64,000 nucleotides of DNA from Methylohalobius sp964654415 (GCA_964654415.1 CAZZIP010000003.1:124001-188000), one strand, 5' to 3'; shown: positions 1-9,014, counted from the stretch's first letter. The notes: generated by a model not told the origin, from the sequence alone. Program-made: numbers and translations.

Positions 1-2
1 AT

Positions 3-632
3 GCGGTCCAAGAGCTTTTCATCTTGCGCCGTAGCGTCGAGCATGCCATGCTGCAGCTTTTGACATCCATTCGGGATCAGACCGCAGGCCTTGACCCCGC
101 TGTGCACTGGTGGCAGGAAATCGACCGCTGCTATCAGGCAGCCCGTCCTGCTCTCATCCGGTTTTTCGAAACCGAATCGTTAACTTATTATCAGGCTTTC
201 AATCCCCAGGTAGAGGCAGCCGCGATGAGACTTTATCGGCGTCTTCAGGAAATGCCAGCTACTCTCAACAGCTTGCGTGCTGCAAGAATTGGCGCCGATG
301 CTGCAGGACTGGCTCTGCTGTTTCAGACTGGGGGGATCGGACCGCACGATGTCGTTTTGGCCCCGGCGATGCTCTCGCTGACCTCGTTGCTTGCGGAAAG
401 CGCTCTGGGAAAGTATATGGAAATCGTGGCGGCCGACCTCAAGCGCACTCAGTTGGAAGCCGTCAAAACCCTACTGCAAGGACTGGGCGAGAAGATTGCC
501 AGTCTCATGGAACAGATGGATACAAATGTCTGTTTCAACATCCCCGAGCCCGTTTTGACCCAAGTGGAAGATACCTTAAATGAGCGACCCTATGGACTCA
601 AACTGTTTTCCCCCGCTTTCCTCAGAGACTGA
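3..632 (+). CDS. C-terminal part of a GTPase-like protein (5' end outside window)
   Basis: The reading frame is open from the first bases of the window, so this is the tail of a longer gene. The visible 209 or so residues are mostly helical, with a small hydrophobic stretch around GIGPHDVVLAPAMLSLTSLL, and contain no nucleotide-binding motif. The next gene starts inside it and encodes a P-loop GTPase with a membrane hairpin. Paired GTPase genes of this kind occur together in some proteobacteria, and I infer that the missing N-terminus carries a second GTPase domain. That link rests on context and helical character only. Function is unknown; a membrane-associated or dynamin-like role is a guess. 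Confidence 0.55.
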   Translation, partial: AVQELFILRRSVEHAMLQLLTSIRDQTAGLDPAVHWWQEIDRCYQAARPALIRFFETESLTYYQAFNPQVEAAAMRLYRRLQEMPATLNSLRAARIGADAAGLALLFQTGGIGPHDVVLAPAMLSLTSLLAESALGKYMEIVAADLKRTQLEAVKTLLQGLGEKIASLMEQMDTNVCFNIPEPVLTQVEDTLNERPYGLKLFSPAFLRD

Positions 633-2232
633 ACTGCATAGGAAAATCCAAATCTGGGCCGAGCGCTTGGCCGATGAAGGCTGGATCTCCCGCCAAGCGG
701 CCGAGTCGCTTGGTCACATGATGACCTCTTCAGCCGATGATCTGTTTGGCAGCCAGGGTCGTCCGTTGGTAGTAGCATTCTTCGGTGGAACTGGAGTCGG
801 CAAGAGTACCTTGCTCAACCGCCTAGCCGGAGAGGAGGTTGCCAGAACTGGCATCGAACGTCCGACCTCACGCGAGGTGACATTTTATTTGCACGCTTCG
901 ATCAAGCTTGAGCGGCTCCCCCGTGAGTTTCCGCTCGAAAAGGTCAAAATCGCCCGTCACCAAAGCCCAAGCCGCAAGGAAATCGCTTGGATCGATCTGC
1001 CGGACATAGATAGTGTCGAGCATGCCAACCGCGATCTGGCTTTGAAGCTGCTGCCTTACGTCGATGTTTTGATCTACGTGGTCAGCCCGGAACGTTACCG
1101 AGACGAAGCTGGCTGGCGTTTGCTAAGCGAACATAACTTGAAGTTCGCTTGGCTATTCGTAATGAATCACTGGGACGAAGGGTGTGAGGAACAAATCGAA
1201 GACTTTACCCACCAGCTCAAGACAGCGGGATTCGAAGATCCCATCGTTTTACGCTGCGACAGTCGGCAGGATATCAGGGCGCGCAAACCGGACGACTTTG
1301 GCAAACTTGCGGAGATCCTTACGGCGTTTGCGCATGCCCACGGGGTCGAACAACTGACGGCCAGAAATGAGCATCTAAAGCGCAAACAGCTCGCCGCCAA
1401 GGTGAACGAATTGCTCGACGCTCTGGGGGAAGCATCGGCGATCGATCGCCTGTGCACCCGCTGGCGAGAGATCTGGCGGGAAGCGGTGGAGACCGTTCGA
1501 CCCGGTCTTAAGTGGCCAAGCGAAGCCCTGGCCAGGGAGGCGGTAGGGTTAACCCAGCGGCTCACCCCTGCAGAAACAGATTCGGATCTAAACCGCACCT
1601 TGTTATGGAGTACCTGGGTCAGCCAGTCCCTATTGGATGCTTTGGATCGGCTAATCCTGGAGGCGGAAAATCTAGGATTTAGAGCTGAACTCATCCGCCG
1701 CGTTGCACCTCGCCCAGAAGAACTGCAAAAGACGCTGGTCGATCAGGTACAGTTCCACTTGCGCCGCTCTCTGGCCACCCCAGGCCATTGGCTCCAGCGA
1801 CTTGGACTGCGCTGTTTTGGCGCACTCGCAATTCTGATGCCGCTTGCTGCCAGCGCTTGGGCAGGTTACCAACTTGTGCTCGGCTACTTCCAGAAAGATT
1901 TTCTCGGAATCGATTTTGCCGTTCACAGCTTGCTTTTGATCGGCTTGGCCTGGCTGGTTCCTCATTTGTTTCAGCGTTTGCTGGAGCCTTCCCTGGAAAA
2001 AGCCGCTTTGCGCGGAATTAAACGCGGCCTTATCTTGGGCTTTGAACAAATCGAGACCAAAGTCGAACAGCGTCTGCGTTCCTTGGGTGAAGCGCAGGCA
2101 GACCTCACCGAACAAGGAAAGCGATTGATCCAGGCGCTTTCCTTTCTCCCCTCCCCCGCCGCTGCTTTAACGGTAGGGGCGGATGGCCATCCGCCCCTAC
2201 TTGGCCGAATGTTGGCGGCCTTACCTTCATGA
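580..2232 (+). CDS. P-loop GTPase with C-terminal membrane hairpin
   Basis: A 550-residue protein. The G1/Walker A motif GGTGVGKS lies near residues 69-76. The G3 region reads DLPD instead of DxxG, and the G4 region reads NHWD instead of NKxD, so it is a divergent TRAFAC-type GTPase. Two hydrophobic segments near residues 408-431 and 443-463 form a probable membrane hairpin, followed by a helical tail. It starts 53 bases inside the preceding frame, suggesting coupling; ATG at 592 is an alternative start. The final 25 residues include a stretch (VGADGHPPLL) encoded by a 28-base palindromic repeat. The architecture recalls bacterial dynamin-like or Era-like membrane GTPases, but the cellular role is unknown. 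Confidence 0.75.
   Translation: MSDPMDSNCFPPLSSETELHRKIQIWAERLADEGWISRQAAESLGHMMTSSADDLFGSQGRPLVVAFFGGTGVGKSTLLNRLAGEEVARTGIERPTSREVTFYLHASIKLERLPREFPLEKVKIARHQSPSRKEIAWIDLPDIDSVEHANRDLALKLLPYVDVLIYVVSPERYRDEAGWRLLSEHNLKFAWLFVMNHWDEGCEEQIEDFTHQLKTAGFEDPIVLRCDSRQDIRARKPDDFGKLAEILTAFAHAHGVEQLTARNEHLKRKQLAAKVNELLDALGEASAIDRLCTRWREIWREAVETVRPGLKWPSEALAREAVGLTQRLTPAETDSDLNRTLLWSTWVSQSLLDALDRLILEAENLGFRAELIRRVAPRPEELQKTLVDQVQFHLRRSLATPGHWLQRLGLRCFGALAILMPLAASAWAGYQLVLGYFQKDFLGIDFAVHSLLLIGLAWLVPHLFQRLLEPSLEKAALRGIKRGLILGFEQIETKVEQRLRSLGEAQADLTEQGKRLIQALSFLPSPAAALTVGADGHPPLLGRMLAALPS
2173..2200. repeat. 28-base perfect palindrome, copy 1
   Basis: GTAGGGGCGGATGG is followed directly by its exact reverse complement. 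It lies in frame near the 3' end of the GTPase gene and encodes VGADGHPPLL. An identical copy is at 3045-3072. It resembles the short GTAGGGGCGG-type palindromes dispersed in many bacterial genomes. Confidence 0.9.
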
Positions 2233-2233
2233 T

Positions 2234-3613
2234 TTATTTAGGACGATCCTGATAAGGATTTTCGCTGGAACGAAACTCCAAGCGGATAGGGGTGCCCTTA
2301 ATCCCTAAAGCGCGAAGGAAATGATGAAACAGAAAGCGCTTGTAGGAAGCTGGAAGATTTTGGGTTTGGTTACCATAAATCACGATCACGGGGGGATATT
2401 TCCCACCCTGATGGGCAAACTTGAGGCGGATCCTGCGCCCTTTCACCACCGGAGGGGGATTGCGCTCGACGGCTTCCTGCAGCGTCCGCGTCAGCCAGGC
2501 GGTAGAAAATTCAGCGCCCGCCTGTTCGTGCAGCGCTGCCACCCGGTCGAATAAATTTCCTACCCCCGTGCCGTGCAGGGCTGAAATGGGGATTTTTTCA
2601 GCGAAATCGACAAATGTGAGCTTGGTTGCAAGTTGTGCTTTCAGCTGACGCTTGTTTTCCGCACTTAGGCCATCCCACTTGTTGAGTCCGATAACCAAGG
2701 CTTTTCCCGCCTCCAATACATATCCGAGCAGACGCGCATCCTGGTCGGTCACGCCTTCCTTGGCATCGATTAGGAAAATCACCACTTGGGCATTTTCGAT
2801 CGCCTGCATCGCCTTAATCACGCTGAATTTCTCCACCGCCTCTTCGATTCGCGACCGCCGTCGGATACCGGCAGTATCGAAGAGGAGGTAACTGCGGCCG
2901 TCGCGCTCAAAAGGCACAGCGATGGTATCTCTGGTCGTTCCAGGCATATCTGAGACCACAACCCGCTCCTCTCCCAGCAAGCGGTTGATCAAAGTGGACT
3001 TTCCCACGTTAGGACGGCCTATCACGGCTACCCGGATGGGTGAAGTAGGGGCGGATGGCCATCCGCCCCTACCGCAGGCGCCCCTCTCCTTTTGATCTTC
3101 GGAAGGAAGATTGGCCTCGATCCGCTCGATCATATCGGCGATACCGCGGCCGTGAACGGCAGAAATCCCCACCATCTCGTTAAATCCCAGTTTCCAGAAT
3201 TCCGCCGCCGCCAAATTAAGATCCTGCGCATCGATCTTATTGACCACCAGGATTGCTGGCTTACCTAAGCGGCGCACCCGATCGGCAATCTCCTCATCCA
3301 CGGCGGTCAAGCCTTCTCGGAAATCGACCAAGAACAACACCAAGTCTGCCTCTTTAAGGGCTGCTTCGACCTGGCGAAACACCGCCGCTTCCACCCCTTC
3401 TCCCTGAGGAGGGGGAATCAGAATGCCGCCGGTATCTATGAGTAGAAGATCGCCTTTTAAAGCGCGACAGCGCCCATACTGACGGTCGCGGGTGAGACCG
3501 GGATAATCGGCAACTAAAGCGTTCCGCGTTCGGGTCAGGCGATTAAACAAAGTGGACTTGCCCACGTTGGGGCGACCCACCAGGGCAATCACAGGTAAGT
3601 ATTCAGTGCTCAA
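2234..3613 (-). CDS. der: Ribosome assembly GTPase Der (EngA)
   Basis: Essential tandem GTPase needed for 50S ribosomal subunit maturation. There are two G domains: the first P-loop (GRPNVGKS) is near residue 13 and the second (GRPNVGKST) near residue 199, each followed by a DTxG motif and NKxD (NKID, NKWD). A C-terminal KH-like domain follows. At 459 residues it is normal for the family. The linker between the G domains contains residues encoded by a 28-base palindromic repeat (GRGGWPSAPT), a region that tolerates length variation. The frame begins with TTG at 3613; GTG at 3592, just before IALVGRPN, is an equally good start. It is the last gene of the ndk-to-der operon and overlaps bamB by 11 bases. 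Confidence 0.96.
   Translation of the reverse strand: MSTEYLPVIALVGRPNVGKSTLFNRLTRTRNALVADYPGLTRDRQYGRCRALKGDLLLIDTGGILIPPPQGEGVEAAVFRQVEAALKEADLVLFLVDFREGLTAVDEEIADRVRRLGKPAILVVNKIDAQDLNLAAAEFWKLGFNEMVGISAVHGRGIADMIERIEANLPSEDQKERGACGRGGWPSAPTSPIRVAVIGRPNVGKSTLINRLLGEERVVVSDMPGTTRDTIAVPFERDGRSYLLFDTAGIRRRSRIEEAVEKFSVIKAMQAIENAQVVIFLIDAKEGVTDQDARLLGYVLEAGKALVIGLNKWDGLSAENKRQLKAQLATKLTFVDFAEKIPISALHGTGVGNLFDRVAALHEQAGAEFSTAWLTRTLQEAVERNPPPVVKGRRIRLKFAHQGGKYPPVIVIYGNQTQNLPASYKRFLFHHFLRALGIKGTPIRLEFRSSENPYQDRPK
3045..3072. repeat. 28-base perfect palindrome, copy 2
   Basis: Identical in all 28 bases to 2173-2200, with no similarity in the flanks. It lies inside der, in the linker between the two GTPase domains. 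Here it is read in a different frame from copy 1 (RGGWPSAPT instead of VGADGHPPLL), yet both genes stay open. Confidence 0.9.
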
Positions 3614-4817
3614 CTTGCAAAGCGGTCAGGCCGCCGTCACGGCTAAGTACAAGTAAAACATCCCCAACTACCACAGGCGCAGCCACAATTGGGCTGCGGG
3701 AGACTCGCTTTCGTCCTACCAAGCGGCCGTCCTCCTGGGCCAGAAAATGGACGTAGCCTTGATAGTCTCCTACTACCAGCCAATCCCCGTAGGGTACCGG
3801 CGCAGTCAACTCGCGCCGGTGCAAGTCGGTCTGCTTCCAATACGCGCGTCCAGTGGTTTCGTCCAAGCCCCAGACGTCACCTGCCACGTCAGTCACGAAC
3901 AAATGCCGCCAAGTAACTGCAGGAGTTGCCTGGGCGATGATCCGATCGTTGCGCCAGATGACCTCGCCGTCTAGCAAAGAAGCTGCGATTACGCCGCCGT
4001 AAAAAGCGGTGACATAGACCATGCGGTCGTCGACTTGAGGAGCGGAATCAATGTCCACAATCTGCTCCAATTCCGACATCCCAGAAGCCACAGCCAGTGG
4101 CTTCTCCCAAATTAATTTGCCATCGCCGAGTCTGAACGCGGCCATCCTGCCGTTGGCAAACCCCACCAGCACCATGTCCTCTGTCCCTGAAAGGCTGCGG
4201 AGCAGGATCTTAGGAGGACTTATGCCGCGCAGCGACAGCGGCGTAAGGTGCTGCCCCAGGCTCCAAAGCACACGGCCATCGGTCTCAGACAAAGCGAACA
4301 CTGCCCCATCGCTGGTATGTACGATCACTACTCCTTGCGCCGCTTGAGGCGGCGCTAAGACTTCACTGGAGACGTGAGCAGTCCAGAGGGTTTTGCCAGA
4401 CTCCTTAGCTAGAGCGAGCACCTGAGCCTCTGAGGTACCCAGCAGAATCGTCTCGTCCCCAAGCGCAGGCCCAGCAGACAGCGGTAACTTAAGCTGCGCT
4501 TTCCAAACTCGCTCTCCAGTTTTAACCTTCAGGGCGATCAACTCCCCTTTGTGGTCGGCAGCATAAACCCGATCCCCATCGCTAGCCAAGGTTAGGCTTA
4601 AGGAGTTCCCACCATCGCCTTGGCCTACGTCTTCCTCCCACAAGGTAAGGATCTTGATTTCCGGCTCAATGGCTTTAAGTTCACGCGGTGGGTCGGCGTT
4701 TTCATCTCCTCCGGTAACCCAATCGACGGTCGAAGATACGGCGTTGCTGAAAGCCGCTCCCATGGATTGACAGCCGCTTAGAGTCAATGCCAACAGCAAA
4801 TATAGCAAGAGGCGCAT
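3603..4817 (-). CDS. bamB: Outer-membrane assembly lipoprotein BamB
   Basis: Lipoprotein subunit of the BAM complex, which folds beta-barrel proteins into the outer membrane. The N-terminus is a lipoprotein signal with lipobox LSGC (Cys16). The rest is an eight-bladed PQQ-type beta-propeller, with repeated blade motifs such as GERVWKAQL, GKTLWTAHV, GRVLWSLGQ and GEVIWRND. At 404 residues it is close to E. coli BamB. It sits between yfgM and der, its usual gammaproteobacterial position, and its stop overlaps the der start. Confidence 0.95.
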   Translation of the reverse strand: MRLLLYLLLALTLSGCQSMGAAFSNAVSSTVDWVTGGDENADPPRELKAIEPEIKILTLWEEDVGQGDGGNSLSLTLASDGDRVYAADHKGELIALKVKTGERVWKAQLKLPLSAGPALGDETILLGTSEAQVLALAKESGKTLWTAHVSSEVLAPPQAAQGVVIVHTSDGAVFALSETDGRVLWSLGQHLTPLSLRGISPPKILLRSLSGTEDMVLVGFANGRMAAFRLGDGKLIWEKPLAVASGMSELEQIVDIDSAPQVDDRMVYVTAFYGGVIAASLLDGEVIWRNDRIIAQATPAVTWRHLFVTDVAGDVWGLDETTGRAYWKQTDLHRRELTAPVPYGDWLVVGDYQGYVHFLAQEDGRLVGRKRVSRSPIVAAPVVVGDVLLVLSRDGGLTALQVEH

Positions 4818-4821
4818 CGAC

Positions 4822-5457
4822 TTAAGACGAACTGGATTCCAAGTCGTTCAGTTTCATTCGCAGCACGAAGTTATCTCGGCCCAAAGCAATGGCCTTGCGA
4901 TAAGCCTCTAGGGCTTCTGTGGATTTCCCCCAGGCAAGATATAGGTCACCTTTGACCTCCTCGTATTGGCCGGAAAACCGGCCTGGATCCCCCACTTCCG
5001 CCGCGTTCAGAAGACTCAAACCTTCTTCCGGTTTACCTAAGGCCAACAGCACCCGGGCCAAGCGGAGCCGAGCAATGTGGCGAAAGTCCTCATCCTTTGA
5101 ATTGGCTAAAAGTGCCTCAAGCTCTAGTTTGGCAGCATCTGGACGCTCCTGATCGATCGCTGCTTTGGCCAGAAGCAGTCGGGCAAAATCGGCGTAGCTA
5201 GTGGAATCAAAGTCGGAGGTCAGGCGCGAGGCGATACCTTCGGCGAGATCGTACTTGTTTTCCGCCAGCGCACTTACCAATTGCATATACAGATCCGATG
5301 CCTGTTCAGAGCGGGTGTTTTGATAAGTTTCCCAGGTGTTCCAGCCAAAAATTCCGGCTACTCCTAGGGCGATCCCAGCGATCACTGAAGTGCCGTTTTC
5401 TTTCCACCAACGCTTTAACGCTTCGACCTGTTCCTGTTCGTGGATATGCGTAGCCAT
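4822..5457 (-). CDS. yfgM: YfgM-type periplasmic TPR protein (SecYEG ancillary)
   Basis: A 211-residue protein with a short cytoplasmic N-terminus, one membrane anchor (roughly residues 22-40, GTSVIAGIALGVAGIFGWNTW) and a periplasmic tetratricopeptide-like domain rich in Ala/Leu helices. This matches the YfgM/DUF2133 family, which in E. coli associates with the SecYEG translocon and the chaperone PpiD. It lies between hisS and bamB with only a few bases on each side, so it is part of one transcript. Confidence 0.9.
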   Translation of the reverse strand: MATHIHEQEQVEALKRWWKENGTSVIAGIALGVAGIFGWNTWETYQNTRSEQASDLYMQLVSALAENKYDLAEGIASRLTSDFDSTSYADFARLLLAKAAIDQERPDAAKLELEALLANSKDEDFRHIARLRLARVLLALGKPEEGLSLLNAAEVGDPGRFSGQYEEVKGDLYLAWGKSTEALEAYRKAIALGRDNFVLRMKLNDLESSSS

Positions 5458-5466
5458 AAACCCTCT

Positions 5467-6744
5467 TCAAGCAAAAAACCGTTGTTTGAGAAACTCGACC
5501 AGCTGCTCGCGCGACAGGGTGCGTTGCAGCTCCTGATCGCGCATGGCCTTGAGGCTCACTCTGTCCTGGGCTACCTCGTCCTCACCGAGGATCAGAGCAT
5601 ACCAGGCTCCTGATTTGTCCGCTTTTTTGAATTGGCTTTTGAAACTGCCGCCGCCGCAGTGCACGATCAAGCGCAAATCTGGTAATTGGTCGCGCAACCA
5701 CTCGGCGAGGAGGAGTCCTGCCAGCTCGGCCCGAGCGCCAACTCGGATCAGGTAAAGATGCGGAGGTTCTGCGGTTTGCGCCAAAGGCGAATCCGCCAAA
5801 AGCGCAAGCAGCCGCTCCATCCCTAAGGCAAATCCGACTGCCGGCGTAGGCGGTCCACCCAGTTGTTCCACCAGGGTATCATAGCGGCCACCAGCACAGA
5901 CGGTTCCCTGTGCCCCCAATGCAGGAGTAACCCATTCGAATACAGTCCGACAATAATAATCCAGCCCCCTAACTAAGCATGGATTGATGGTGTAATCGAC
6001 ACCCGCCGCTTCCAACATGGCGGTAAGACTCTGGAAATGCTCCCGGGAATCTTCCCCCAGATAATCGAGCAGTTTCGGGGCGCCAGCGATCAAATCCTGC
6101 ATCGCTGGGTTTTTGCTGTCCAGGATCCTAAGCGGGTTAGTCTTAAGGCGCCTTAAGCTGTCCTCGTCTAGGACTTCCTCGAAGCTGCCGAAATAGGCCA
6201 CCAGGTCCTCTCGGTAGGTCTGCCTCTCGGCAAGGCTCCCAAGGCAATTGAGCTGGAGCTCTAGCTTCTTCTCCACCCCCAATTGTTTGAACCAGCGCTG
6301 GTTGAGCAAGATCAGTTCTGCATCTACGTCCGGCCCTGGTAGACCAAAAGCCTCTACCCCCAGCTGATGGAACTGGCGATAACGCCCCTTTTGGGGACGC
6401 TCATGGCGGAACATAGGCCCCTGATACCACAACCTGTGAACCTGATTGCGCAGCAGGCCATGTTCGATGAGGGCCCGTACACATCCGGCTGTGCCCTCAG
6501 GACGCAGGGTTAAGGACTCACCGCTTTTGTCCTCAAAGGTATACATCTCCTTCTCGACGATATCGGTGATTTCGCCGATGGAGCGCCTGAACAATTCGGT
6601 CTTTTCTACGAGCGGCAGGCGGATTTCCCGGTAACCATAACCTTCAAGGACTGCTGCCAGGATAGATTCCACTCGGCGCCAGATGAGGGTCACCTCCGGT
6701 AGGAGGTCGTGCATTCCACGCACAGCTTGCAGTTTAATGCTCAT
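5467..6744 (-). CDS. hisS: Histidyl-tRNA synthetase
   Basis: Charges tRNA-His with histidine. A class II aminoacyl-tRNA synthetase of 425 residues beginning with the canonical RGMHDLLP. Motif 2 (FRHERPQKGRYRQFHQ), the histidine-binding signature LVRGLDYYCRTVFEW and the AGGRYD segment are present, followed by a C-terminal anticodon-binding domain. The start overlaps the pilF stop by 4 bases (ATGA). In many gammaproteobacteria rodZ and ispG lie between pilF and hisS; both are absent here. Confidence 0.97.
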   Translation of the reverse strand: MSIKLQAVRGMHDLLPEVTLIWRRVESILAAVLEGYGYREIRLPLVEKTELFRRSIGEITDIVEKEMYTFEDKSGESLTLRPEGTAGCVRALIEHGLLRNQVHRLWYQGPMFRHERPQKGRYRQFHQLGVEAFGLPGPDVDAELILLNQRWFKQLGVEKKLELQLNCLGSLAERQTYREDLVAYFGSFEEVLDEDSLRRLKTNPLRILDSKNPAMQDLIAGAPKLLDYLGEDSREHFQSLTAMLEAAGVDYTINPCLVRGLDYYCRTVFEWVTPALGAQGTVCAGGRYDTLVEQLGGPPTPAVGFALGMERLLALLADSPLAQTAEPPHLYLIRVGARAELAGLLLAEWLRDQLPDLRLIVHCGGGSFKSQFKKADKSGAWYALILGEDEVAQDRVSLKAMRDQELQRTLSREQLVEFLKQRFFA

Positions 6745-7490
6745 TCGGTCGGGGAAGGCTTAGGTTTTTCACTACTTTCTGGAGGAGGCAAAGCATTCAG
6801 GCGGTTGCGGTACGCCTCAGCCGCCTGTAGGTCGCCCAGGGCAGATTCGATCTGGTAGCCAAGCTTCAAGATGTCTGCCGTGGGCTTGGCGAAGGTCTCA
6901 TAACGCTGCAAAAAAGCCCGGGCTTTTAGATATTCTTGTTTGGCCAGCATGAGTTTGACCAGCAACTCCAAGGCAAGGGCATTTTCTGGATTGAGCTCCA
7001 AGGCCTCGCGCAAGTATCGTTCGGCCTCTTCTAGCCGTCCAGCCGCATAGGCGCAATCTCCAGCGTTGGTGAGCGGGATCCAGCGTTTTGCATAGAGCTT
7101 ATCTGCCGCTGCCTGACGCAGAAGCTTAAGCCCTTCCTGCTGGCGCCCCTGGTGACATAGAAAGCGGCCATAGTTCCCGATGATACCCGAATCGTCAGGT
7201 TTTAGGGCTGCGGCGCGCCGGTAGTGTTCGGCCGCTTTATCTAGCATTCGAAGGCGCTCGTACAGCAGGGCGATGGTACCGTGTGCGGCGGCGTTGTTAG
7301 GATCGAGTTCCAGGCTTTTGCGCAAGTCCGAAGCTGCGATCTCAAGATTACCCTCGGCCAAGTAAGCCGCCCCTTTCTCGGCATAAGTCTTAGACAGTTT
7401 TTGCCGGGAACTCGCCTCCCCTTTGATCCAGCTGGAGGCACAGGCCGACAGAAGCACAGCCATTCCCAAAGCGGCCACGACACGCATCAT
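6741..7490 (-). CDS. pilF: Type IV pilus biogenesis lipoprotein PilF/PilW
   Basis: Pilotin-like TPR lipoprotein that helps assemble the PilQ secretin in the outer membrane. It begins with a lipoprotein signal (lipobox LSAC, Cys17) and continues with about six TPR units, for example residues around AYLAEGNLEIAASDLRKSLE and EEAERYLREALELNPENALA. Length is 249 residues, as expected. The position after rlmN, with a 4-base overlap, is conserved in gammaproteobacteria. The C-terminal tail is rich in Pro, Ser and Lys. Confidence 0.9.
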   Translation of the reverse strand: MMRVVAALGMAVLLSACASSWIKGEASSRQKLSKTYAEKGAAYLAEGNLEIAASDLRKSLELDPNNAAAHGTIALLYERLRMLDKAAEHYRRAAALKPDDSGIIGNYGRFLCHQGRQQEGLKLLRQAAADKLYAKRWIPLTNAGDCAYAAGRLEEAERYLREALELNPENALALELLVKLMLAKQEYLKARAFLQRYETFAKPTADILKLGYQIESALGDLQAAEAYRNRLNALPPPESSEKPKPSPTE

Positions 7491-8608
7491 TGGACTGCCT
7501 TTATGAAACGCCGCAACTCCTTGGCACGTGCCTGAACCTTGCCTACCAGTTGTCCACAGGCGGCATCGATGTCTTCCCCGCGAGTGCGGCGCACAGTGGT
7601 GAGAAAACCGGCTTTTGTCAGTATGGCTTGGAAGCGTTCTATCGCCTCTGGCGTAGACCGCTGGAATGCAGCGCCTTCAAAGCGGTTGAAAGGAATCAGA
7701 TTAATCTTGGAGGGGATCTGGCTTAAGAGCTTTACTAGGCGCCTAGCGTCTGCTTCCGTATCGTTGACGCCGTGGAGCATCACATATTCGAAGGTAATCT
7801 TGCGGCCACGCTGTCTTTCCGAACCGGTAAAACGGCGGCACGCCGCCAAAAGCTCCGCCAGCGGATATTTGCGGTTGATCGGTACCAGTTGGTTACGGAG
7901 TTCATCCGTGGTAGCGTGCAAGGATACGGCAAGGCTGACATCGGAAACAGAGGCCAGGCGATCGATGGCTGGCACTAGCCCAGCGGTACTGACCGTCACT
8001 CGACGCTTGGCCAAGCTATAGGCCAAATCGTCCATCATCAGATCCGCAGCTTTGACAACCGCATCGAAATTGAGCAAGGGCTCACCCATCCCCATCAGCA
8101 CTACATTAGTGATCCGCCCTTCGCCTAACTGGCGCCGAGCATACCAGACTTGACCGATAATCTCGGCGCAGCTCAAATTGCGGCTGAAGCCCTGACGGGC
8201 AGTGGCGCAGAACGCGCAACCCAGCGCGCAGCCAACCTGAGACGAAACGCACAGCGTGCCGCGCTTGTCTTCGGGAATGAAGACCGTCTCGATTTGATTG
8301 CCGTCTTCCAGCGCCATGAGCCATTTGATGGTTCCGTCCTTGGACTCCTGGGCCCGGACCGCCTTAGGCAGACGCAGCGTGCAGATCTCGCTCAGCCGAT
8401 TGCGCAACGCCTTGCTCAGATCGGTCATAACCTCGAACTCGGTAACCCCGCGGCCGTGAATCCATTTGAGAACTTGATTGGCTCGGAAAGGCTTTTCTCC
8501 TAGTTGCGCAAAAAACTCTTCCAACCCCTGACGGTTCAGTCCGAACAAGTCGATTTGCGTTTGCTCCAAATTCAAACAGGAGTCAGCTAAAGCGGGGAAA
8601 GATTTCAT
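7487..8608 (-). CDS. rlmN: 23S rRNA/tRNA adenine-C2 methyltransferase RlmN
   Basis: Radical-SAM enzyme that methylates C2 of A2503 in 23S rRNA and of A37 in some tRNAs. The iron-sulphur motif CALGCAFC is visible, followed by GMGEPLLN, and the C-terminal AACGQL holds the second catalytic cysteine. The frame can be opened at a TTG (8629), but ATG at 8608 gives 373 residues and a normal start; a later TTG near the family start (DLFGLNRQG) is also possible. With the ATG it overlaps ndk by 26 bases, suggesting translational coupling. Confidence 0.94.
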   Translation of the reverse strand: MKSFPALADSCLNLEQTQIDLFGLNRQGLEEFFAQLGEKPFRANQVLKWIHGRGVTEFEVMTDLSKALRNRLSEICTLRLPKAVRAQESKDGTIKWLMALEDGNQIETVFIPEDKRGTLCVSSQVGCALGCAFCATARQGFSRNLSCAEIIGQVWYARRQLGEGRITNVVLMGMGEPLLNFDAVVKAADLMMDDLAYSLAKRRVTVSTAGLVPAIDRLASVSDVSLAVSLHATTDELRNQLVPINRKYPLAELLAACRRFTGSERQRGRKITFEYVMLHGVNDTEADARRLVKLLSQIPSKINLIPFNRFEGAAFQRSTPEAIERFQAILTKAGFLTTVRRTRGEDIDAACGQLVGKVQARAKELRRFIKAVQ

Positions 8609-9014
8609 CTTCGTGGAAAAAATAAGCAATTTCCCAGGCTGCGGTTTCTAGGCTATCTGAGCCGTGCACGGCATTGGCTTCTATGCTAGTGCCGAAATCG
8701 GCCCGGATGGTGCCAGGTGCCGCTTTTCTGGGGTCGGTTGCCCCCATGATCTCACGATTCTTGGCAACGGCGTTTTCACCCTCCAAAACCTGGACTATGA
8801 CAGGACCAGAAATCATGTATTTGACTAAATCGGCAAAAAAGGGTTTATTCTTGTGGACAGAATAAAAGCCTTCCGCCTGCTCCTGCGTCAACTTCAGCAT
8901 TTTCATCCCAGCGATTGCAAGTCCGGCTTGTTCGAATCGGCTGAGGATTTCACCGATGACGTTCTTAGCCACGGCATCTGGCTTGAGGATGGACAAAGTG
9001 CGTTCTATCGCCAT
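8583..9014 (-). CDS. ndk: Nucleoside diphosphate kinase
   Basis: Transfers the gamma-phosphate between nucleoside triphosphates and diphosphates through a phosphohistidine. The sequence starts ERTLSILKPDAV, and the active-site histidine is His117 in NAVHGSDS. Length is 143 residues, standard for the family. It is the first gene of the minus-strand operon ending in der. Its promoter must lie in 9015-9138, shared back to back with the mcl operon. Confidence 0.97.
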   Translation of the reverse strand: MAIERTLSILKPDAVAKNVIGEILSRFEQAGLAIAGMKMLKLTQEQAEGFYSVHKNKPFFADLVKYMISGPVIVQVLEGENAVAKNREIMGATDPRKAAPGTIRADFGTSIEANAVHGSDSLETAAWEIAYFFHEDEIFPRFS

